Shown here: positions 1 to 5,906 of the stretch, piece by piece | Numbering within the stretch: position 1 is the first letter of the stretch | Layout of the letters: every line of letters starts with the position of its first letter | Source of the DNA: an uncultured bacterium | Lineage (GTDB): Bacteria > Verrucomicrobiota > Kiritimatiellia > UBA8416 > CALETX01 | Direction: 5' to 3' | Assembly: GCA_937920455.1 (NCBI GenBank) | Contig: CALETX010000066.1 | Coordinates: 1-7,208, forward strand | Length of the DNA: 7,208 nucleotides | Made by a program: the position numbers and the translations under genes | Notes under the pieces: model-generated | What the model was told of the DNA's origin: nothing | Databases searched by the model: none | What the model saw: only the letters and a program-made list of their open reading frames with translations

Positions 1-252
1 CTCGAAAGCATGATGCACGGCGTCCCGGTGATTGCATACGCCGCCGCCGCGGTTCCCGAAACCATGGACGGCGCCGGAGTACTCGTGCGCGAGAAACGGT
101 GGCCTGAAATCGCTGAAATGATCGGCGCCCTGGCCCGACACGGTCCGTTACGAGAAGCAGTGTTGAGGGCTCAGGACGCACGCGTAGAACGATATTTTGC
201 GCGGAATGTAAAAGAAGAACTCCGGCATCTTATCTCGCCGCTTCTGGACTAA
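1..252 (+). CDS. Glycosyltransferase, GT4-like, C-terminal fragment
   Basis: The gene enters from the left edge, open in frame 1 from base 1, and ends at TAA 250-252; 83 residues are visible. The first residues read LESMMHGVPVIAY followed by VPETMDGAGVLV. This is the nucleotide-sugar-binding signature of GT-B retaining glycosyltransferases of the GT4 type, in which the E of 'LE' is normally the second glutamate of the EX7E motif. By family knowledge such enzymes transfer a sugar from a nucleotide-diphosphate donor in the cytoplasm, in polysaccharide, lipopolysaccharide or glycolipid synthesis. After the motif comes the usual amphipathic helical tail (WPEIAEMIGAL...LREAVLRAQDARVERY) that packs back on the N-terminal domain. 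Acceptor and sugar cannot be inferred because the N-terminal half is outside the window. It converges on rpsI with a 29-bp gap that contains no obvious hairpin terminator. Confidence 0.88.
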   Translation, partial: LESMMHGVPVIAYAAAAVPETMDGAGVLVREKRWPEIAEMIGALARHGPLREAVLRAQDARVERYFARNVKEELRHLISPLLD

Positions 253-281
253 CCGCCGGCTTCCCGATAGAACAAAGCTCA

Positions 282-698
282 CTAACGTTTCGAGAACTGG
301 AACCGCTTGCGGGCGCCAGGCTGACCGGATTTCTTGCGTTCCTTCATACGAGGATCTCGTGTGAGACACCCGCTGCTGCGTAGAACCTCTCTGGCTGAAG
401 GATCAGCAGCAACCAGTGCACGGGCAATTGCATGGCGCAAAGCCCCTGCCTGGCCTGACAGACCGCCGCCCTTCACGGTGGCGATGACGTCATACTTCCC
501 TGCAGCGTTCACCAATCGCAGCGGCTGCTCAATGTAGATGAGCAACGCCTCCCGTTTGAAGTAGTCGCTAAGACCTCTTCTGTTCACCATCCACATACCC
601 GTACCGGGCACCAAACGCGCCCTGGCAACGCTCGTCTTGCGCCTGCCGGTGGCTTCAGACGCCTTGATCTCAGTACCTGCGCTTTCGTTTTGATCCAT
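282..698 (-). CDS. rpsI: Small ribosomal subunit protein S9 (uS9)
   Basis: This is a 138-residue 30S subunit protein whose C-terminal tail reaches the P-site tRNA. Family hallmarks are visible in order: [18 protein letters not shown] near the N-terminus, LSDYF and the [14 protein letters not shown] strand region, the [19 protein letters not shown] helix, and the basic C-terminal tail with [17 protein letters not shown]. Length matches the family (about 130) with a slightly longer polar N-terminus ([16 protein letters not shown]). The frame is open further upstream to 767, but the ATG at 698-696 is chosen because AGGAGGAG lies 10 bases before it and the S9 homology begins just after it; the upstream extension overlaps rplM. 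The stop codon is TAG. It is second in the rplM-rpsI operon, 16 bp after the rplM stop, and is probably translationally coupled to it. Confidence 0.97.
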   Translation of the reverse strand: MDQNESAGTEIKASEATGRRKTSVARARLVPGTGMWMVNRRGLSDYFKREALLIYIEQPLRLVNAAGKYDVIATVKGGGLSGQAGALRHAIARALVAADPSAREVLRSSGCLTRDPRMKERKKSGQPGARKRFQFSKR

Positions 699-708
699 GA
701 CGCTGCTT

Positions 709-716
709 CTCCTCCT
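709..716 (-). promoter_or_regulatory. Ribosome binding site of rpsI
   Basis: On the minus strand AGGAGGAG lies 10 bases before the ATG at 698. It decides the rpsI start against the longer open frame to 767. Its first two bases are the last two of the rplM TAG stop codon (717-715), so ribosomes ending rplM finish directly on the rpsI initiation region, which suggests translational coupling. Confidence 0.85.
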
Positions 717-1140
717 AAGGCAAAGCTGCCGGACTTTGAGCCACATGAGGATGCGTGGTTCCGGCATAAACCTTCAGACGCTTCATGTGCGCGCGCCGCA
801 TCCGGTTTTTCGCAAGCATTCTCTTCACTGCCAAAAGTATCATCCTTTCCGGATGTCTTGCGCGCAAAACCGACGCGGGCATCTCTTTCAGACCGCCCCT
901 GTGCCCGCTATAGCGCTGGTATATCTTCTGCTGCTCCTTGTTGCCGCTTAGCCGAACGCGCGAAGCATTGGTGACGATCACAAAATCGCCCATGTCAACA
1001 TGAGGTGTGAATGCCCGCTTGTGCTTTCCACGCAATACCCGCGCAATGCGTACGGCTAGACGGCCCAGCGTCTGGCCGTCCGCATCAACAATGTACCATT
1101 TGCGCTGCACGTCTTTTTCTTTAACCATCGTTGTCTTCAT
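715..1140 (-). CDS. rplM: Large ribosomal subunit protein L13 (uL13)
   Basis: This is a 141-residue 50S subunit protein that assembles early onto 23S rRNA. It is colinear with the bacterial family (about 142 residues). Landmarks are [17 protein letters not shown] near residues 14-30, [30 protein letters not shown], the [11 protein letters not shown] segment, [17 protein letters not shown], and the C-terminal [15 protein letters not shown]. The start at 1140 gives MKTT..., as is usual for L13. GAGG lies 13 bases upstream and GAGGG 4 bases upstream, so the Shine-Dalgarno is less clear than for rpsI; an internal ATG at 1128 is a less likely alternative. It is the first gene of the rplM-rpsI operon, with its own promoter just upstream. 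Confidence 0.97.
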   Translation of the reverse strand: MKTTMVKEKDVQRKWYIVDADGQTLGRLAVRIARVLRGKHKRAFTPHVDMGDFVIVTNASRVRLSGNKEQQKIYQRYSGHRGGLKEMPASVLRARHPERMILLAVKRMLAKNRMRRAHMKRLKVYAGTTHPHVAQSPAALP

Positions 1141-1170
1141 TCCACCCTCGGATCCTCAAAAAAGCATGTC

Positions 1171-1199
1171 ACTCTAATCAACCATCACAACCATGTCAA
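1171..1199 (-). promoter_or_regulatory. Predicted sigma-70-like promoter of rplM-rpsI
   Basis: Read on the minus strand, a perfect TTGACA (1199-1194) is followed after exactly 17 bases by TAGAGT (1176-1171), which matches TATAAT at four of six positions. Transcription would start near 1164, giving a leader of roughly 25 bases before the rplM ATG at 1140. Position, orientation and spacing all fit the ribosomal protein operon. The assignment is by consensus only. Confidence 0.65.
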
Positions 1200-1407
1200 A
1201 CAAATCTTGCGCCGCGCGTGGAACACGGAAGGTACATGGTATCCCCCTTATCAGGATAAAATGTTTGGGTAAGGATGGGTTATGGAAATCATCCGTAAAC
1301 GCAATCCCTCAATCCACCCAACTATCGGCCTGTTGCCGCCTGTCTTCCTGGAAAACTCCCTCCATAAACCTTAAACCAAAACTCTTCACAAACACCAAAA
1401 AAAGGGG
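1200..1407. other. Intergenic stretch without a convincing gene
   Basis: Between the rplM promoter and the short CBM9-like frame I find no tRNA-like or strong terminator-like structure. A plus-strand open frame from 1193 crosses this stretch, but its translation is rich in S, C, K and N, resembles nothing I recognise, and runs out of frame through the CBM9-like segment. In the frame of the CBM9-like segment there are stops at 1270-1272 and 1372-1374. A small perfect palindrome, TTATC-AG-GATAA at 1248-1259, is too short and tight-looped to be a hairpin terminator. The end of the stretch (1390-1407) is A-rich. Confidence 0.5.
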
Positions 1408-1743
1408 ATGCGATGTATGTTCCTTGCCCTCGCCGAGGCTCGCATCCCTCTCTCAGAACTGCGACTCCAACCCCGGCACGGACTCAGGGCCAAGATGGAT
1501 TGGGGCATCCTGCAGGCCGACGCCGACGGCGGTACGACAGTTCGTCGCCTCTATTGGGCCAACAGGCAGAACCTGACTGTTGCGGATATTCCCTCTGAAG
1601 CGCGTCTGGAGCCGGATATGTGGGGTTGGATCAGGTTTCACGCCAAGACAGCCGGCCCAGGCATGGATACTGCCGATTCGCTCCTCGGCAGCGAAACTCC
1701 CGGCAACACGGACCAGTTGCTCGAAGATATGGACCTGGAATAA
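1408..1743 (+). CDS. CBM9-like/DOMON-like domain fragment, probable gene remnant
   Basis: This is a short frame of 111 residues (108 if it starts at the ATG at 1417, which has AAGGGG 9 bases upstream). Residues from about 7 onward read EARIPLSEL, then LRAKMDWGILQADADGG, RRLYWANRQNLTVADIPSEARLEPDMWGWIRF. This pattern resembles the later strands of CBM9-like carbohydrate-binding modules found at the C-terminus of exported glycoside hydrolases and related proteins. The expected earlier strands of the domain are missing, and no signal peptide precedes it. The simplest reading is the surviving 3' end of a larger exported protein whose front was deleted or replaced. The C-terminal tail (from about residue 80) is acidic and unrecognised. 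Codon use looks coding, which argues against a random frame. Alternatively it is a small expressed protein. It is convergent with the next gene, stop codons 8 bp apart. Domain call is from pattern memory. Confidence 0.5.
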   Translation: MRCMFLALAEARIPLSELRLQPRHGLRAKMDWGILQADADGGTTVRRLYWANRQNLTVADIPSEARLEPDMWGWIRFHAKTAGPGMDTADSLLGSETPGNTDQLLEDMDLE

Positions 1744-1751
1744 CTATCCGT

Positions 1752-4700
1752 TCACTTGCTGAGCTCGAAGAGCCTGAAATCGTGGGCTCTGACCGCGCAT
1801 TTCAAGACTCCATTCCCCCATTCCCAGAATCCGTCCGGATCCGCCGCCCGCCTTTGCTCAAGAGTCGGCTTTTCCTCCAGTTCGATGACATCATCGTAGT
1901 CCTCAATGGACGTATCCATGTCCTGCACTGAGGGTTTCTTAGAGACAGAGACGTCGTCATCAAAATATGTCAGCAGATACGGATCAACGTCTCTTGCTTT
2001 TATCCTTGCAGTATCAGCTCCCGCAAATCCCATCGTCTGAAGATCCAGATGGAGCACGGCATTGAGTCTATTGGTGGTCCAGTTAGCCAGCGCAATAGCG
2101 CACCAGTCGGGTCGCACCCATGCGCTCACATAGAGGCCGTCATGATCGTGGCGTACCGCTCCCCCACTTTCCCAGTACGGAATGAACCTGATGGACTCGT
2201 CCACCCGTATCCTGGAACGAATGACCCATTCATGGTGCAGACCCGTGACGTAATTGCCAAGACCCACTGTCCAAAGCAGATCGTGCACCAGCAATGCGCC
2301 TGCATAAGCGCGATTGTGCCGGAAGGTCCACGTTGGATATTTGCCGAAGGGTGTGCCACCCTCGGTCCAGCCCAGCCACGTGCTGACCGGGCCCCATTTT
2401 TCAGGATGCATGAACCTGAGGCGGTCCGGCGACCAGCTATCCATGAAGTCTCTTTTTTCCTGCGGATGCTGGTAAAAATCCTCTCCGTCGAGAATGGTGT
2501 CAAAAAATGAATGGTACGGAATGAAGTAAGTATGCGTGGTGTGCGCGCACATGTGCGGCACTATGCCACGATCCCAGGATGCCTGTCTGAATCTTTTCAA
2601 CATCTCTCTCTGCCCTAACCATTGCACACCTGGCTGCACATAACCATCCGGCAAAGTGTAGGCCACTCCTGAATCGAGACTATCTAAAGGCGCGTTGTAA
2701 CAATCATCCATGTAAACGCCCTTCGCAAGGCCACGGCTGAGCCATTCATCCCATATCCAAACACAGTAATCCACTATCTCCGGAGAAAAACGTGCAGTAG
2801 GCCACATATCGCCCCATTCGCGTGTATGCGCTGGAAACGCGTCAATCCGTCGGAGATCATAGTAAAGACCATACACTATCGTCTCGTGAGGCATAGGATC
2901 CCGGCCGTAAGCCTTCTTGAACCCCACCACAAATTCGCGTTCCATTTCACGTGGCCGCTCTCCGAACCGCTTTGCCACCGCATCCCAATCCATGTTCTCT
3001 GGATGCCTGAAGAAATCGGTTGCTGAACCGCCCTTCAGATTGAATCCGCAGAAACTGTCCGGAAACACACCCCAGTTGGGCGTTGCACGCCAGCCATCAC
3101 GAAGCCTCCTCACAGGTATCGGCTGCAGTCCAAATTGAAAAATCCTCTCTCCCTCAATCGTGACAGGCTCGGTTATGATATTGAGCCGCAAGACGACCGC
3201 GTCCTTGCGCCGTTCCAGAACAACAGCAGGAGTGTTGGTGCTTTGAGTCCACCCTTTGTCGTTTTCCGCAAACCATGCCATGCCGCACCTGTCTCCACAC
3301 AACATGACATAAGGAATGAAGCTCCCCCTGAGACGATGATAACGCGAAACCCGCGGGTCCGTGCTCGAGAAAGCAACTCCCTCTCCAGGAGGCAGAGCAC
3401 CTATATGCACAACCCGCGGATCCCGAAATCCATGATTACCACTCCACCAATGAACAAATGTGGAGGCAACGCTCAAATATGGGATTTCAAGCGCCAGCCC
3501 CCGCAATACAACCGGTCCCGCAGTCGGCTTCAAAGCAACGCTAAACCACATCATGCCGTCAAACTCAACGTACCCATCCACAGCCGCCACTATTCCATCC
3601 CCTTCGCTCATGCCAGCGAACTCAGCTTTAACTTCGCTGCATCGTCGGACGGCAAAAGCGCCGGCGCATGGCCTCATTGTGGATGTTTGTTCCTTGCCAT
3701 CAGTCACCAGCAGTGCCAGCGGCGCCGCTAACAAATCAACTCCAGCGGAGACAATCCGTTCTGGAAGGCCAGAGTCCGAAAACTCTACTGTACGCTGCGA
3801 AAGGAAAATTCTCTTTCCATCAGCCCTCAGCGGGTCCCAATCGGGCATGACTCTGTCACTGATACCTATCTTGTTGCCCCACCACGGCGGCTGCTCCCTC
3901 TGGAACTTCTCGGCTATTTGAAAGAGAGGGCGTCCTTCTTCGTCTTTGGCTTCGAACCGCATTTCATACGAGTGAAACTTCATTTTCTCGGTTACCACAG
4001 TCCCGCTGACGCGAGACATATCGCCGCACTTGAAGTCCTTCTGCCCTATCGCCCTGCTATCAACACAATCCCACACTACCGCAGAGAGCGAAGAAACCTG
4101 CGCATGGTTCGGATCTAGCAAGTATGCGTCAAAAGCAACCCTGCCGGCTACGCCGTTGTAGCTTACAACCACATCTATCGGCGGCAACTTGCGCAATTCC
4201 TTGCGACGGTCGAACATCGCGTACAGATTGCCAATCTCCGTCGGAGAAAGCATCCTCGAATAAATCCTAAAGTCGTCCAGCGCACACGTCGACTCGTCGC
4301 GGCCCAAAATTAAAGTCAGTTCCTCCGATGGTTGCCACGGAGTGAATCGCCATTGCCAGGAGCCACTATGAAGCCACCTGACGCCGTTCAGATAGTACAC
4401 AGTCGTCTGAGCGTCCCATGCAACGCAGATGTGAGTCCATGAGCCAGGGTTCAAATCAACCGGATATGCGCAATTATCCTCGTCAGGCGTCTGAACAAGC
4501 AAGAAAGACGCAGCAGTGCGGCCGCCGGCCATTAGAGTAAATACAGGCACCAACTTCATACTCCAAGGGGCAAAGCGGTTCCACCTGACGTAGTTGTTCC
4601 AGTTCAGCGGCCTGACCCAGAACGCAATTGTTCCGCTGCGCGGGAACGCAAACCCCTTCCCGCGATACACTGCGGCAAGACCGTTCTTGGAAAGCACCAG

Positions 4701-5744
4701 CGCCTCGCGCTCAACACCCTCCGTAAAAAGACGCCTTGCTTTTTCGGGCTGCAGCTCGTCCTCTCTGGCCTGCGCCTCAGGGTCGAAAACAGGGGATGAG
4801 AATTTTTCCGGAGAGGCTGCCGGCGAAAGGTGGCGATTGAAATCCAGGTACAGCAACAAGTCGCCGCCGTCCCGAAAATAGGGCCAATCTGAGAGCCTTG
4901 GCCTTTCACCTTTTGCGTCAACCCACGTTAGATTCCATTCATAGTACTCGCGCAGTGTCTTGGAACACCGCAGCTCGTCTATCCTTCCACAGAGACCAGC
5001 CGTTCCATCCGAATTATTACCGACAAAATATCGCACATGCTGAGATCCAAATGCCGGATCCAGTTTGCCTTCCAGTGGAGCGGATCTGCCATTGATCAAC
5101 AGATCTGCCCGGGATCTTCCATCCCACAGGAGCGCATAATGCCGCCATATTCCAGGTGTCCATTTTTCGGTGTCAACATCGAAGGTAATGCCGCCCCAAA
5201 GCAGTTTCAGACGACCATTTTGCTCCACCCACAGTTCGATTAGATCTTTTACTGCTTTTTTGGTCGGCACCACAGACAGCACAACAGCCTTTTCCAAAGG
5301 CAACTTGTCCAAACATGCCCAAAACTCTATCGTTTTAGGCCCTGCCGGCAGGTCACCGCCGATCTTGCCATCTTTCCCGTCGAACTTCAGAGATCCACCG
5401 AATCTCCCTCCTTCAGGATCAATGCCACATGCACCCACCAGCGGCATTGGCGCACCCATCGGAACAGCATCAGGCGCTGCAGATCCACGTTGCAGACCCT
5501 CCGAAGGACTTGCCTCTCCCAAAGAGAATAAATCGCCCTCTTCTGCTGGCAATTCTCCACCGCCGTCGAAATGAAACAATGCGGTCGTATCTACATCATA
5601 GCAGTATGGTTCCCAAAAAGCCGATTTGAGCTTTTCCGGTGCAGCAGAAGTCAAAGCACATGAAAGGAGAAGACAGCATAGCGCCGTCTCTAACAACCCA
5701 TCGCCATCATATCCTGACCTTTTAATCGCATGCATCATTTCCAC
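1752..5744 (-). CDS. Exported GH123-like (DUF6067-type) protein with two LamG-type domains
   Basis: The protein has about 1330 residues. A signal peptide is visible: basic start (KRS), hydrophobic ETALCCLLLSCALTSA near residues 19-34, probable cleavage near SA|AP. Two LamG/concanavalin-like lectin domains follow at about 50-270 (FGGSLKFDG; ends GRIDELRCS) and 291-516 (LYLDFNRHLS; ends ALDDFRIYSRMLSPTEI). After a beta-rich linker (about 520-615), WWGNKIGISDRV at 620-632 opens the GH123-like N-terminal region, then a barrel-like region from about 890. Acidic candidates there are D999/E1000 (WIWDEW), D1013/D1014 (YMDD) and D1086/E1088 (LDGE). The protein closes with a beta domain (about 1200-1330) that includes an acidic stretch near 1261-1292. 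GH123 enzymes release beta-GalNAc by substrate-assisted catalysis using an adjacent Asp-Glu pair; D999/E1000 would fit, but this is unproven and the substrate is unknown. The outer start is GTG 5744; GGTGG is better spaced (9 bases) for the ATG at 5738. The two flanking LamG domains suggest glycan binding. Confidence 0.85.
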   Translation of the reverse strand: MEMMHAIKRSGYDGDGLLETALCCLLLSCALTSAAPEKLKSAFWEPYCYDVDTTALFHFDGGGELPAEEGDLFSLGEASPSEGLQRGSAAPDAVPMGAPMPLVGACGIDPEGGRFGGSLKFDGKDGKIGGDLPAGPKTIEFWACLDKLPLEKAVVLSVVPTKKAVKDLIELWVEQNGRLKLLWGGITFDVDTEKWTPGIWRHYALLWDGRSRADLLINGRSAPLEGKLDPAFGSQHVRYFVGNNSDGTAGLCGRIDELRCSKTLREYYEWNLTWVDAKGERPRLSDWPYFRDGGDLLLYLDFNRHLSPAASPEKFSSPVFDPEAQAREDELQPEKARRLFTEGVEREALVLSKNGLAAVYRGKGFAFPRSGTIAFWVRPLNWNNYVRWNRFAPWSMKLVPVFTLMAGGRTAASFLLVQTPDEDNCAYPVDLNPGSWTHICVAWDAQTTVYYLNGVRWLHSGSWQWRFTPWQPSEELTLILGRDESTCALDDFRIYSRMLSPTEIGNLYAMFDRRKELRKLPPIDVVVSYNGVAGRVAFDAYLLDPNHAQVSSLSAVVWDCVDSRAIGQKDFKCGDMSRVSGTVVTEKMKFHSYEMRFEAKDEEGRPLFQIAEKFQREQPPWWGNKIGISDRVMPDWDPLRADGKRIFLSQRTVEFSDSGLPERIVSAGVDLLAAPLALLVTDGKEQTSTMRPCAGAFAVRRCSEVKAEFAGMSEGDGIVAAVDGYVEFDGMMWFSVALKPTAGPVVLRGLALEIPYLSVASTFVHWWSGNHGFRDPRVVHIGALPPGEGVAFSSTDPRVSRYHRLRGSFIPYVMLCGDRCGMAWFAENDKGWTQSTNTPAVVLERRKDAVVLRLNIITEPVTIEGERIFQFGLQPIPVRRLRDGWRATPNWGVFPDSFCGFNLKGGSATDFFRHPENMDWDAVAKRFGERPREMEREFVVGFKKAYGRDPMPHETIVYGLYYDLRRIDAFPAHTREWGDMWPTARFSPEIVDYCVWIWDEWLSRGLAKGVYMDDCYNAPLDSLDSGVAYTLPDGYVQPGVQWLGQREMLKRFRQASWDRGIVPHMCAHTTHTYFIPYHSFFDTILDGEDFYQHPQEKRDFMDSWSPDRLRFMHPEKWGPVSTWLGWTEGGTPFGKYPTWTFRHNRAYAGALLVHDLLWTVGLGNYVTGLHHEWVIRSRIRVDESIRFIPYWESGGAVRHDHDGLYVSAWVRPDWCAIALANWTTNRLNAVLHLDLQTMGFAGADTARIKARDVDPYLLTYFDDDVSVSKKPSVQDMDTSIEDYDDVIELEEKPTLEQRRAADPDGFWEWGNGVLKCAVRAHDFRLFELSK

Positions 5745-5906
5745 GATCCACCACAGCTATGGCCGACAATGACAGCAGCCCGGAGCGCATCCCTTCTCTG
5801 CTGGCAACAGAAGAGTCATTTCAATTGCTGGCTGCTTGTATTGTCTCACAGGCTGGCTCGGCATGCGCACGAATCCGCGATCTCGCTTGCCTGCGTTTTC
5901 CCTGTA
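5745..5906. other. 162-bp gap between the two GH123-like genes
   Basis: Both flanking genes read on the minus strand, so this is either an intra-operon gap or holds a promoter for the complete gene. On the minus strand a TTGAAA is followed 17 bases later by GCAGAG, which is too poor a -10 to call. I see no stem followed by a T-run that would end the upstream gene. GGTGG just before the coding start at 5744/5738 is the probable ribosome binding site. GCTGGC occurs three times on the plus strand (5800, 5827, 5852), with no clear meaning. Confidence 0.5.

Noticed and set aside
699..767. Longer N-terminus for rpsI starting at 767
   Set aside because: It overlaps rplM coding sequence, has no S9 similarity, and the ATG at 698 has a near-perfect Shine-Dalgarno site.
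1248..1259. Palindrome TTATC-AG-GATAA
   Set aside because: The arms are five bases with a two-base centre, no T-run follows, and it is not positioned next to a convincing promoter.
1193..1576. Plus-strand open frame of 127 codons upstream of and overlapping the CBM9-like segment
   Set aside because: It has unrecognisable, low-quality composition and reads the 1408-1576 part in the wrong frame relative to the CBM9-like pattern; its start also overlaps the predicted rplM -35 region.
3135..3731. Plus-strand open frame of 198 codons inside the large minus-strand gene
   Set aside because: It lies wholly antisense to the continuous GH123-like coding frame, its translation is rich in S, N, P and R with no recognisable domain, and other antisense frames of similar quality occur along the same gene.
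5655..5665. Possible lipobox (LLLSC, cysteine at residue 29) in the signal peptide of the LamG/GH123-like protein
   Set aside because: A leucine at the -2 position is atypical and a plausible signal peptidase I site (TSA|AP) follows, so a lipoprotein call is not supported.
5800..5857. Three copies of GCTGGC spaced 27 and 25 bp in the gap between the GH123-like genes
   Set aside because: Six-base matches with unequal spacing in a GC-rich region are expected by chance, and no promoter is clear enough to make them operators.
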